Positions 1 to 11,092 of a DNA stretch of 64,000 nt are shown here, in pieces. Positions within the stretch are counted from its first letter, which is position 1; every line of letters begins with the position of its first letter. Both the position numbers and the translations under genes were made by a program. Where the stretch lies: assembly GCA_963693285.1 (NCBI GenBank), contig OY848919.1, forward strand, positions 2,609,827 through 2,673,826, in the 5' to 3' direction. Origin of the DNA: Xestospongia muta. Lineage: Eukaryota > Porifera > Demospongiae > Haplosclerida > Petrosiidae. Below the pieces are notes generated by a model. That model had not been told where the DNA came from. It saw only the letters and a list, made by a program, of their open reading frames with translations, and did no database searches.

Positions 1-1060
1 TTACTTCATTTTTGTTGTTATATGTAAAGTTGTCTTCTTTGTCTCTTATCTACTTTTTTGTAAACAAATAATTATTGTTAGCATGTGTTGTTATGTTTGG
101 TAAAACTCAAAGTATAATGTTAAAACTGTTAATTACATATACCTTTAATCAATGCGATTATATATATCTCCATTAATATGAAAACAATGCATGTAATATA
201 GCAAAGAAATCTTTATTTTATATTTTTTATGAATAATATGACATTATGCTATAACATATTGTATAAAAGGTTACTAATCATCACATACTGATGTTAGAAC
301 ATACTTTATCTCCCATTACTTTGTCATTGCTATGGACCCATTGCAAATGTAAGAAGAATAAATATGATATAACTTTATGTCAATTATGTCTTTTGCTTGG
401 GTTCACTGATGTTTTTTAAAACATTGAATGTTCTACCAAGAAATAGTATTTTAATTACAGTACATTATAAATTCAGTCACTGTTATGTGTACTCATTTTA
501 ACTACAGTAAATAATGAGTGTATTATTAAGAAAGTATATAGAATACAGTGTAATCAACAATTGTGTACTATATAGACAGTGAGATGTAATGATGACACTT
601 AGTCACTGTCACTGTCATGTCTTCTCCTTTGCTATCTCTATCAGTTTGATGATAAAAATGATGTTTGTAACAATATGTTCTTTTCCTCTTGTTTTCTTTT
701 TCGTCTACAGAGGAGGAATCATTAGATATGTCTGATGTGATGTCATGTCTGTGTTTCTTTGAAATATATCTCTCTTTTGTCTTCATACACTTCTTCCTTT
801 TCTCCTTTTGTGCTTCTTTCTGTTAAGAAATGAACGCAATGACAGAAAACATTTTTTTTACATTAAATGAACTTGTAGGTGAATGGACAATGAACTGTTT
901 TGATAATAGAAAATGAGAGTGAAATGAAAAAATGTGCATATGGCTTGTTGAATGAAATTAGTTTAAATATATATATATATTAGTAGAGAGGCCCAAAAGA
1001 AATTGACATACTGAAGAGCACAATTGTGAACACAAATGGATACATGTATAAGATGATAGA
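1..1060. other. Duplicated 3' flank of an ANK gene (flank type I, copy 1)
   Basis: No gene is supported here. The stretch is nearly identical to 27463-28540 and partly to 11131-11700, both just downstream of an ANK gene stop, so the window probably opens just past the end of another ANK gene. Around 709 a pyrimidine tract and AG precede a block (about 711-740) also found near 28174, 41432 and 50850; it looks like a 3' splice acceptor followed by a short relic exon, but the reading frame is not kept. A 72-codon minus-strand frame at 568-786 recurs only in the near-identical copy at 28031-28249 and is not kept in the diverged copies. Confidence 0.6.
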
Positions 1061-1084
1061 TAAATGGAGGATGTATAAAGTGAT

Positions 1085-1480
1085 AGTGTCCTGTAATGTA
1101 ACAGTGTACATTATTAATAATAATTATTATCATTATAAGATGTGGTAATAATTAATACATGAAAGTGTCTTTATGGTAATACATTGTTTATGAATAATAC
1201 AGTTAACTGTCAAACATATTTATTGTAGACTTACACTATATTAGCAGGTAGTACCATTGGAGTAATTTGGTACAATATAAAGAGAACAAATGAAGACAAT
1301 TTAAAATTATAGCAAAAAAGGTCAAAGTTAACCTGAACACTCATACATGAGTGTATGCAATTAAATTATTGTTCATTATTCATCATACTCATAATAGGAC
1401 TATTATATCCTATTCAGTTAGTGTGTTTCATTATTAGCTGTATTATAATAATTATTATAGACAATGTTCCTATATAGACC
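1085..1480. repeat. Dispersed spacer repeat R (copy 1 of 8)
   Basis: An AT-rich block starting near 'gtgtcctgtaatgtaaca', with 'atcattataagatgtggtaa' and 'acagttaact' further on. Related copies start near 6478, 11703, 16738, 22967, 28548, 33660 and 59409, either ahead of a THAP relic or after a MYCBP2 3' end. It holds no open frame and marks the ends of the duplicated units. Confidence 0.6.
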
Positions 1481-1563
1481 CGTTGCAGTGGGCGTGGTCA
1501 CTACATCGTCACGAACTTTCTGTAGGCCATGTTGGCGTACATGTGTAGTATCTATAGTACACC

Positions 1564-2871
1564 ATGGTGATATGTGCTATAGTTGGTTGTGGTAATCGTA
1601 GCAACAGAGAGAAAGTAAAAAGTTTTTTTCCGAGTTAAGCAAAAGGAGACGAGATGCTTGGTTGGCAAAGATATTTAAGAGAGACGACCTTTTACCAGAG
1701 CAATATCAGATCACAAGAATTTGTTCAGACCGTTTTGTGTGTGGCTTTCCTTCAAAACTCTATGATGTCAATAATCCAGATTGGACTCCATCTATAAAAC
1801 TGGGATATGAAGGCAATAGTGTAGGCAGAGCCATGGTGCAATTATCTAGAGCAGAGAGGTATGAAAGAGCATTGAAAAGGCAAAGAATCAGTGTGGAGGA
1901 TGATGACGAGGTTGTAACACTAAGCCTTGAAGAAGAAAGTACATGTACTACCTCTAGTGTAGATAATCTTTTGGCCATGGATACATGCAGTTCCACTGCT
2001 GTACAAACAGACCTGAGCTTCGATACAGCTTTGGACTTGGTTACACCACAAGATGTCAAGGAGCTACAGTCACAGTTGGACCAGACTAAAAAGAGAATGA
2101 TGCCTTAAAAGAGGTCATTGAGAAACTGGTGCAAAAAGTCAAAGAGTCTTTATTTGATGAAGCATATTTCGAAAATGACAACAAGGAAGTTTTGTATTAT
2201 ACTGGGCTTTAGTACATGGGAATTGTTCCAGAAATTATTTCTGTATGTCAAGCCTCACTTGAAGCTCCACTCTTCTCTAACTCCATTTCAACAACTTCTT
2301 GTCACCCTGATGAGATTGCGTCTTAATCTTTCTGGTCAAGACCTTGGATACCGGTTTCAGGTACATAGTTCAACAATTGGCCAAATTTTTATTTACATCA
2401 TTGAAGTATTGTATGTTAGGCTGAAGCCATTGATCATATAGTCTGATAGAGAAAGCCTAAGAAAGACTATGCCTATGGTATTTTCATATTTTGTAAGCAT
2501 TATCCAAAATGTGTGGTAATAATAGATTGTTTTGAGATATTTTTGGATCGTCCTACAAATTTACTTGCCTGAACACAGTGAAGTACATGATTGGAATTAC
2601 ACCTCAAGATACAGTGAGTTATATATCTGAAGGTTAGGGAGAGAGAACTAGTGACAAGTTTATCACAGAACATTTCACACTTCTCAACAACCTCATACTT
2701 GGTGACACAGTCCTAGCTGACCATGGATTTGACATTAGTGATTCTGTTGGCCATTACTGCTCACGCTTAGAAATTCCAGCTATGAAAGAGCATTGAAAAG
2801 GCAGAGAGTCAGTGTGGAGGACGACGACGACGTTGTAACACTAAGCCTTGAAGAAGAAAGTACATGTACTG
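1564..2871 (+). mobile_element. THAP-domain/DDE_4 transposon relic, copy A
   Basis: Decayed coding region of a DNA transposon. Starting at ATG 1564 the frame gives a THAP zinc-finger start (C-x4-C, 'CAIVGC'). After a 40-bp deletion near 1634 it continues with W-L-A-K-I-F, 'ICSDRF' (the usual zinc-ligand His is Arg here) and 'DWTPSIKLGY'. A coiled-coil-like acidic stretch follows, then a helix-turn-helix segment (about 2250-2440) and DDE_Tnp_4-type blocks (2456-2775) including '[12 protein letters not shown]'. At 2781-2871 about 90 bp of the coiled-coil region (1858-1948) is repeated, replacing the transposase C-terminus. Frameshifts and stops break it throughout. This is the THAP plus HTH_Tnp_4 plus DDE_Tnp_4 type related to Harbinger/IS4EU transposases. 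Terminal repeats were not resolved. Confidence 0.75.
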
Positions 2872-3146
2872 TTATTGCTAAAGCACTCTGTACAAGTTGA
2901 AATAAAGGGGTGGGGCTCCAATATATTGCAGGTAAATGAGTCGAATCATATATTGGAACAACCTCTTTATATATGTGTGTCCACAGATGCCATCAGTTTA
3001 ATTGGTCAATAGTGTTTAAATGAGTGAAGCTATGCTATATCTAGTCATTAATACCTTTATAGCATTATTTATACATGTACATAATATAACCATTATATAT
3101 GTCAATAATACATTATATCTACTTGTTGTATAAATCATTACTATAG
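2872..3146. other. Spacer between THAP relic and MYCBP2 copy A
   Basis: AT-rich, no open frame of note. It ends in a pyrimidine-poor but consensus-compatible 3' splice site (AG at 3145-3146) in front of the first recognisable MYCBP2 exon. No upstream MYCBP2 exon is seen. Confidence 0.5.
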
Positions 3147-4198
3147 AAACTCACTGGTGATACTGCTATGGCTGCAGTGACACTAGCGACTCTTAAAGAT
3201 CCCAAACCTGTTGTAGGTGAGGCTCATGTTAGAGGTCAACGTTGGTATCTACAAGGATCCATTGAACAAGAAGTAGCTATAGAGATAGTTAAACTACTCA
3301 AAGATATGATGAAGGTAAAAATATTAACATGTATACATGTACATGTACATTATATATTGGTACTGGGACTACTGGCTAATAATGAGGTCAAATACATTAT
3401 AGTCTGTTTATGTTAAGAATGACCATTAACTCAATGTTACAACTATGGCTAGGAATGAGCTAGAGAGAAATGGTTTGTACCACTCAAACACCTTGCAACT
3501 TCTCGAATTTCGTCAAAAACTAGAGCACTAGTGATTTACGAAAGTCTCAAACCAAAAATTCCATATAAAGTAAATGGCACTCTTCACGTTCCAGTGTCTG
3601 ATGTCAAGTATAATTTGCATATTATCACTGTATGCTTGGACAAGTGTTCTCTAACTTCTATCAAAAATACCTTTACTAGTTGAAGTAGGCTTGATTAAGA
3701 AGAGATACTGGCAAAGAAGCAGGCAAAATTTCAATATGACAAACGAAAAACTTTGCAACTAAGATGCCACACCCAAGTTAGGATGATGGTATAGGTCATT
3801 ATTGGAATTCCACTACACCACAGTCATTCTCAATGTGAACCTCTAATGTAGTCCTTTAACAGTAATATTGTTTTGAAGAACTTGTGTGGTATTCTATATT
3901 GTTATTGATAGTGACCTTTACCACTTTATTTGTAATCATATAGTGATATGAATATTTAATAAGTAGTGTCATGTGATCTATGAATGGTATTATAATATAT
4001 TATATTATGTTATATTATTTTGTCCTATCTCTTTATATAGTCTGTACTTAAAGGTCAATGGAAGGATTATGCTAAATCAGCAATTGGACAAGCTGTATTA
4101 CATTTAACAAAAATCAATGAAGAAGCTCGTAATGCTGACTCTGGAATGTACTCCCATACTGTGAGTAGTAGCTAATAAGATACATACATGTAACATCA

Positions 4199-4236
<38 letters not shown>

Positions 4237-6213
4237 TACTTGCAGTTCTGGTTATGTTTGGCTGCTCTGTGTGTCATTGATGAAGAACATGCCGATGCTC
4301 TCTCCTCAGGACAATGGCTAGGACAAGATGGCAAGCCTCAAACAAAGGTATGCTTCTTGAGGAAAAGAGAATTATTTATGACATTGTTATTCTTGTCCTT
4401 TTAGCCTCTATGTGATAATCATGATGATGGTGAAACTAAAGCTCTTATTTTGTGTGATCATTGTGGTAACTTGTGTGGAGAATGTGATCGTGTACTACAT
4501 TATCACAAACATACTGATAACCATCAACGACAAGTGAGAATTTAACTAATGTGAGTCATAATGACCTCCATCTCTCTCTAGGTATTCAAAGAGGAAGAAG
4601 AGGCTGTTAAAGTGGATCTTCATGAAGGGTGTGGTCGTATCAAACTCTATTGGACTATGGCATTAGCTGACTCTCGTACTTTGAAAGGAATGGTTGAATT
4701 TAAAGATACCGTAGGAGGTAAGGAATATAATATAGATATTCACTGATAATCACCATAGTAACATGTGTGTATGCCCTAAAGACCCTATTTTGGTATAATC
4801 CACATTAATTGATTGATAATTACTATAGCAACAGTATCCATGACAACACTATCTGTATTACAGGTGGAGGTAAAGGTGTCTGTAGGTTCTGTGGTACTAC
4901 CAGTAATACTGGTCTATTAGCTATTGGTAATGTCTGTGCTGATCCTGAGTGTCAAGAGAGGGCTAAGTCTGTCTGTGATAAGTCTCTATCTTGTGGTCAT
5001 CTTTGTTGTGGTGTAAAAGCAGAGAAGAAGTGTCTTCCATGTCTTCATGGGTGTGGCACTCAAGATGACTCCACCCACCCTCAATTAAAGCAAGATGCTG
5101 ATGATATGTGTATGATATGTTATACAGAGGGACTGTCATGTGCTCCAGCAATCCAGTTAGAGTGTGGTCACGTTTTCCATTATCAATGTTGTCATAATGC
5201 TCTCAGTAAAAAATGGTCTGGACCAAGGATTACTTTCAGGTTTATGTTCTGCTCCATTTGTGAAGTAAGATGGCAGCAGTTGTCCATTTTAACTGTATAC
5301 ATTGATCCATTAACCTGACATTCATCCATTTTATCATCACTGGTCGTGCATTCTATAATCATCACTCCGTTTTTCACTATACAGGACAAGCCCATAGCTC
5401 ATCCTCATCTCTCGGATGTGGCCACACCCCTCTCTGAACTCTATGACGATGTTAAGAGGAAGTGTCAGTTACGTTTGGAGTATGAGAACCAATCAAAATG
5501 TGAAGCTATCACATCTCCCTCGTCAAAGTTTTATCAGAAACCGCTCGAGTATGCAATGTGGAAGTATGCTTACTATGTCTGTTATAAGTGTAAGAAGGTA
5601 AGACTATTTGTCCATTCTAATATCTGAATATCTAATATTTATCATCCATTATATTCACCATCTATTCATCCATTTATCAATCCATTTGTCCATTTGTCAA
5701 TCCATTCATCCATCTACCAGTTTTTATCCATCCATTAGGCATATTATGGTGGTGAAGCTCACTGTGCAGAGGCAGTTGGTGCTAGTGATGATTATGATCC
5801 TACTGAACTAGTTTGTCCAGCTTGTTCTAATACTGGAGGTCAAGTTCAGGTAATATATTGTTATGTATTGTACAGGCTCATTCTCATTACTGTAAGAATG
5901 GAAATGAGTCTTCTTTTTTAATATTATATAGATATGTCCAAAACACGGGACAGATTTCTTGGAGTACAAATGTCGTTATTGTTGTTCTGTGGCCGTGTAC
6001 TTTTGTTTTGGTACCACCCACTTTTGTAACCCATGTCACGATGATTTCCAACGTCTGACCTCTATGCCCAAATCAGAGCTACCACAATGTCCAGTAGGAC
6101 CTCGTGCTAAACCTCTATCTGGTACTGAGTGTCCCCTCCATGTGAAGCACCCTCCCACGGGAGATGAGTTTGCTCTGGGGTGTGGTATGTGTCGTAATGC
6201 ACAGACCTTTTAG
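3147..6213 (+). CDS. MYCBP2: MYCBP2/PHR ubiquitin ligase, 3' nine exons only, copy A (intact over this part)
   Basis: Nine exons joined in frame encode 553 residues: 3147-3314, 4041-4160, 4246-4347, 4405-4533, 4582-4717, 4864-5264, 5385-5597, 5739-5849 and 5932-6213. All have GT-AG introns. The order is a conserved PHR segment, a B-box-like Cys/His finger ('[12 protein letters not shown]'), a Cys-rich region, the RING ('CMICYTEG...[10 protein letters not shown]...CSIC'), and the tandem-cysteine (TC) domain ending '[11 protein letters not shown]'. MYCBP2 relays ubiquitin through two cysteines (human Cys4520 and Cys4572); their equivalents are present in 'GEAHCAEA' (exon 8) and '[16 protein letters not shown]' (exon 9). 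Full-length family members exceed 4,000 residues, and no earlier exon lies in the 3.1 kb upstream, so this is probably a 5'-truncated segmental copy. ATG 3168 could start a short product. It may still be transcribed, but I would not assume function. Confidence 0.8.
3454..3860 (+). mobile_element. Possible Gypsy-type integrase C-terminal relic in MYCBP2 intron 1
   Basis: In the intron after the first exon, about 3714-3790 reads in one frame '[19 protein letters not shown]', which resembles the tail of Ty3/Gypsy integrases (K-x-Y-D-x-R followed by a basic/hydrophobic stretch). A stop follows. The same relic lies in copy B (about 13950-14050) and copy C (about 30890-30980). It is short and degenerate, so the assignment is tentative. 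Confidence 0.35.
4197..4238. repeat. (CT)n(CA)n microsatellite in MYCBP2 copy A intron
   Basis: A CT dinucleotide run passes into a CA run just before the acceptor of the third exon. It forms part of the polypyrimidine context of that splice site. The same site is longer in copy B (14446-14498) and shorter in copy C (31393-31417). Confidence 0.9.
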
Positions 6214-7104
6214 AGAAGTCCGTGAACTAAGTTTGTTAACTGAACTAGTAGTTTAGTATTAGGAACATTTGAAGTAGTAATTATTTAGTGATTTACATTT
6301 TGTTATTATATATAATATATCTGATATAGTGATATTTTAATAATACCTCTATTGTTATTTTGTGCAAAGATTTATATTAACAATAATGATAACAAAGCTG
6401 TTTATCTATTTTTGATTATTAATCCACTTACTAGGTGATACTGACATTAATATATGATGACAGAACTAAAGGTAGTGATGGTGTCCTGTTATGTAATAGT
6501 GTACATTAGAAATAATAATGTGGTATCATTATAAGATGTGGTAATATTAATACATAAATTTATATGTGTCCTTATGGTAATACTTTGCTTATGAATGATA
6601 CTAATATATAGTGTATGTGACAGCTGACACTAGCTATAAGTAGATCAGTGTTGGCTGTATAGTGTATGTATAGTATAGTGTTATAACAATTACAACTACC
6701 ATATATGGATATTCTAATTTTAGAACACTATATGTGTCCTTATAACAATACTTTGCTTATAAATAATACAGTTAACTTTGGAACAATTGAACATATTGTT
6801 TGTAGACTTACACTCATGAACAGAAAGTACTAGCTTAGAGCAACTTGGTATGTTATAATTTGGAAATTGATGATTTAAAGTTATAACAAGAAGGTCAAAG
6901 TTAACACACACACTCATACATAGTGTATGTAATTAAATGATTGTTCATTATTCACTGTTCTCATATTAGAACTATTATATCCTATCCAGTTAGTATGTTC
7001 CATTATTAGCTAAATTATAATATAAGGTATTTTCATTAAAGGGAAGTATAGTGTATGTCATTCTTCATAGTACTCCTACAAACATATAGTTATGATAATA
7101 ACAA
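6214..7104. other. Spacer with repeat R and an orphan promoter-like module
   Basis: No gene. Repeat R starts near 6478. At 6615-6720 there is a decayed copy of the ANK upstream region: 'gtgacagctgac', a CArG-type CCATATATGG (6699-6708) and most of the TATTCTAA/TTAGAA palindrome. No death-domain exon follows it. Equivalent orphan modules lie near 16960, 33880 and 59640. Compared with the spacers before ANK-2 and ANK-4, about 690 bp is missing at about 7048, including the inverted exon-1 relic. Confidence 0.55.
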
Positions 7105-7166
7105 CCATATAAGGATATTCTAATTTTAGAATAATATAGAAGCTATTTATAAATGACCATATAAAG
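7105..7166 (+). promoter_or_regulatory. MADS-type upstream module of ANK-1
   Basis: CCATATAAGG at 7105-7114 fits the SRF CArG consensus CC(A/T)6GG. It is followed by the perfect inverted repeat TATTCTAATTTTAGAATA (7116-7133), CTATTTATAA (7143-7152, fits the MEF2 consensus) and a second, mutated box CCATATAAAG (7157-7166). The module ends about 75 bp before the ATG and recurs upstream of the other ANK genes. Binding is inferred from consensus only. Confidence 0.5.
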
Positions 7167-7239
7167 AAATTTTAAAGGCGTTTCAGGTCTATCAAGAAAT
7201 TAGCAGCTATAGCTATATAGTGTGTTTCCACTTTCCAGT

Positions 7240-10200
7240 ATGTCTGACAATCCTACAAGATGTACTACTACTCTACCAGTAGATAGTCCTAGACTGTCTA
7301 ACAGACCTACTGAGTCTGAACTAATGGAACTACTTCAACCGTTAGTAGAATGGGAAAAATTTGCTATTTTTCTACCAAAGATCTCAGATGCCTTGATAAG
7401 AGAGATTGTAAGAGATAAATCATCAACATATCTACAAAAAATGACTCTCTTTTCAAAATGGCTGAGAGTTGACTCTTATGCTACCTGGGATAAAGTAATT
7501 GTTGCCCTGTCAAAAGCTAATGAACACTATCTAGCTTCAAAAGTACAAGAAAACCTTATTACCACCATACCACCAGTAGACCACTATCAAGGTGAGTGTA
7601 TAATGATATCAAGAGACATTGATATGAGTACCTTACTCTGTCATACATAGGTACACACAGTCAAGATGACACATTATTGGAGACTAGTGATGACGCAATG
7701 AAAGGTAACAAACATAATGATGTAAAGACTAAAGAAGAGAACAAAGAAAATAGTATCTTAACACAACAAAGTCGTATTGCTGTTCAACCAACAACTCAAA
7801 CTTCAAAGAAGATAATACAAATGAGTTCTAAAGATCAAGTTGCAGAAAATTTAGAAACCCTGCATTTCAAATTCACATCAATTATAGCCAAAGTCAGAAG
7901 TCGTCTAGCTGATGCTATTGAAGATGGAACATACAAACTAGTTGATATTGCTCTATTTGTTGAGGAGTACACTGAAGGAAAAGGACTAACTAAACTTAAA
8001 AATATTCATAAGTTATTTAATACTATTCAACCACACTATTGCTTCCTTAATTGTGAACTGATAGAGAAACTAGTGAAACGGTTTCTTTCTGGAGATCTTG
8101 TGCAAACTGAATTAGAAGAGTATTCAAGTGAACTTGAAACATTTTCAGAGTCATCTCAACTACAATTTATGAGGACAGCTATTGAAGAAGCACTACTACC
8201 AAAACAAGAGGTCACAAAAATATCATGCGAGGTCATCATCAAATTACATGGTAAATGTGGAAAAATGACTTTAAAAAATTTCTATAAACTTATGGATTAC
8301 TTATTTCCAACAAAGAAACACTTTTTGACCCACATTCACATTGAGCCAGGATCAATTTGTGTTAGATTACTGGCACCTCAGTCACAATCACAGTCACTCA
8401 TACTTATGGCAGCTGAAAAAACAGAGTTTATGTATCAAGTTGGTATCTTTGAGATGATTATCAATGACCAACCCATTATATTGGAAGAAGTTCAACCTGT
8501 TACACTTGAACAATCACTACTTCAAGCAGCTCAAGCTGGTCGCAATAATGATGTCACAATACTACTGGAGTTAGGAGCTAATGTTGACTACCAGAATGAA
8601 AATGGACAAACAGCTCTAATGTTAGCTACTAATGGTGAACATGAACAAGTCGTACAGACACTAATATCAGCAAGAGCTAATGTGGATATTCAAGATTATT
8701 ATAGTAACACTGCATTAATGATAGCTCTAAATTCTGTCAGTAATAACAGCCATAACCAAATCATTGATCTTCTGAAAGAAAAGGCTGATCTTAATCTTCA
8801 AAACCAAAAAGGTTTGACTGCTTTAATGTTCGCCAGTGAGAATGGTCATTACCAAGTTGTCGAGCTTCTTCTTAAAGATAATGCTGATCCTAATATTCAA
8901 ACACAAAAATGTTTGACTGCTTTAATGTTTGCCAGTTGCAATGGTCATTACCAAGTTGTCAAGCTTCTTCTCAAAGAAAATGCTGATCCTAATCTTCAAG
9001 ACCAAGAAGGTGTGACTGCTTTAATGTTTGCCAGTCAAAATGGTCATTACCAAGTTGTTGAGCTTCTTCTCAAAGAAAATGCCGATCATAATCTTCAAGA
9101 CCAAGAAGGTTGGACTGCTTTAATGTATGCCAGTGAAAATGGTCATTGCCAAGTTGTTGAGCTTCTTCTCAAAGAAAATGCCAATCATAATCTTCAAGAC
9201 CAAGAAGGTGTGACTGCTTTAATGTTAGCCAGTCATAATGGTCATTACCAAGTTGTCGAGCTTCTTCTTAAAGATAGTGCTGATCCTAATATTCAAACAC
9301 AAAAATGTTTGACTGCTTTAATGTTTGCTAGTCGAAATGGTCATTACCAAGTTGTCGAGCTTCTTCTAAAAGAAAATGCCAATCATAATCTTCAAGACCA
9401 AGAAGGTTGGACTGCTTTAATGTTAGCCAGTCAGAATGGTCATTACCAAGTTGTCGAGGTTCTTCTTAAAGATAGTGCTGATCCTAATATTCAAACACAA
9501 AAATGTTCGACTGTTTTAATGTTTGCTAGTCGAAATGGTCATTATCAAGTTGTCGAGCTTCTTCTAAAAGAAAATGCCAATCATAATCTTCAAAACCAAG
9601 AAGGTTGGACTGCTTTAATGTTTGCCAGTCAGAATGGTCATTACCAAGTTGTTGAGCTTCTTCTAAAAGAAAATGCTAATCCTAATATTCAAACACAAAA
9701 AGGTTGGACTGCATTAATATTAGCCAGTGAGAATGGTCATTACCAAGTTGTTGAGCTTCTTCTCAAAGAAAATGCCAATTGTAATCTTCAAGACCAAGAA
9801 GGTTGGACTGGTTTAATGTTAGCCAGTCAGTATGGTCATTACCAAGTTGTCGAGCTTCTTCTTAAAGATAGTGCTGATCCTAATATTCAAACACAAAAAT
9901 GTTCGACTGCTTTAATGTTTGCCAGTTACAATGGTCATTACCAAGTTGTTCAGCTTCTTCTCAAAGAAAATGCCAATCATAACCTTCAAGACCAAGAAGG
10001 TGTGACTGCTTTAATGTTAGCCAGTCATAATGGTCATTACCAAGTTGTTGAGCTTCTTCTCAAAGAAAATGCCAATCATAATCTTCAAAACCAAGAAGGT
10101 TGGACTGCTTTAATGTTTGCCAGTCAAAATGGTCATTACCAAGTTGTCGAGCTTCTTCTTAAAGATAGTGCTGATCCTAATATTCAAACACAAAAATGTT

Positions 10201-10883
10201 CGACTGCTTTAATGATTGCTAGTCGAAATGGTCATTACCAAGTTGTCGAGCTTCTTCTCAAAGAAAATGCTAATCCTAATCTTCAAGACCAAGAAGGTTG
10301 GACTGCTTTAATGTTTGCCAGTCAAAATGGTCATTACCAAGTTGTTGAGCTTCTTCTCAAAGAAAATGCCAATCATAATCTTCAAAACCAAGAAGGTTGG
10401 ACTGCTTTAATGATTGCTAGTCGAAATGGTCATTACCAAGTTGTCGAGCTTCTTCTCAAAGAAAATGCTAATCCTAATCTTCAAGACCAAGAAGGTTGGA
10501 CTGCTTTAATGTTTGCCAGTCAAAATGGTCATCACCAAGTTGTTGAGCTTCTTCTCAAAGAAAATGCTGATCCTAGTCTTCAAACAGAGAAAGGTTGGAC
10601 TGCATCAACAATTGCTAATCAAAATGGTCATTTTGAAATAGCTCATTTATTAGAAAAGTACATTGATCCTAGTAGTAGTTCTTGTGAAGAATTAGATCAT
10701 TCAATAAACCAACCAGTAGAAAGTACCAGCTCAGCTATTTTAATACCTGACCAACAGACACAGGAACCTTACAAACAACCACAAAGTATACAGACAACAA
10801 AAGAGAATGTAGTTGAACAAAACGTCTTCCACACTCAACTATCCACTCCTCATTTCAAAAGCACTTTTTCAAATATCGTTTAA
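7240..10883 (+). CDS. ANK-1: death domain - unnamed domain - ankyrin repeat protein, tail frameshifted
   Basis: Exon 1 is 7240-7591 and exon 2 is 7651-10883, joined across a 59-nt GT-AG intron (codon GGT split), giving 1,194 residues. ATG 7240 is chosen because homology among all copies starts there. Residues about 20-110 form a death domain (L-x2-LL...W..F...LP.I...I, ending in 'ATWDKVIVAL' and 'LASKV'). About 118-169 is an acidic/polar linker. About 170-396 is a domain shared by all eight genes, starting at 'SSKDQV' and including 'HYCFLNCELIE' and 'HIHIEPGSIC'; I cannot name it. About 405-1118 holds some 21 ankyrin units. A 1-nt deletion near 10828 throws the tail out of frame and ends it at 10883, against about 140 tail residues in sister genes. 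No signal peptide or membrane segment is seen. A cytoplasmic adaptor or sensor role is inferred from domains. Confidence 0.82.
8806..10565 (+). repeat. 99-bp ankyrin-coding tandem array of ANK-1
   Basis: About eighteen consecutive 99-bp units, each encoding one 33-residue ankyrin repeat, with near-identical DNA. Two unit types interleave: one ending '..NHNLQDQEG' and one ending '..DPNIQTQKC' with 'LLLKDSAD'. Type-2 units recur every two to four units, so multi-unit blocks have been copied. Confidence 0.85.
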
Positions 10884-11092
10884 TAAAATCTATCAAACAA
10901 CCACTTCATACTTTTAAAGATACTAAGAAGAAAGAGATCAGAGATAATAAATCAACAATGTTGGAACAGGAACAATCACAACAACAATATCGCTCTACAT
11001 TGATCCAGTTACCATTACCTATTTTAAGAAAGAAATTTAAAAAGACACAAAGAAAACATAATATTACAACAAAGAATATTGCAAACAAGTAA
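10884..11092 (+). pseudogene. Out-of-frame remains of the ANK-1 basic tail
   Basis: The DNA continues to match the tail-coding DNA of the sister genes up to a TAA at 11090-11092, but it is out of frame after the 1-nt deletion near 10828. The deletion could be real or a consensus error; the sequence alone cannot tell. Confidence 0.7.

Noticed and set aside
568..786. 72-codon Lys-rich minus-strand frame (also at 28031-28249)
   Set aside because: It is shared only by two nearly identical recent copies, is deleted in the copy after ANK-1 and is not open in the diverged sister blocks near 41430 and 50850. The + strand there shows an acceptor-like pattern instead.
8806..10565. Regular 99-bp repeats as a possible CRISPR array or satellite
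   Set aside because: The period equals 33 codons, the frame is open throughout and the translation is ankyrin consensus.
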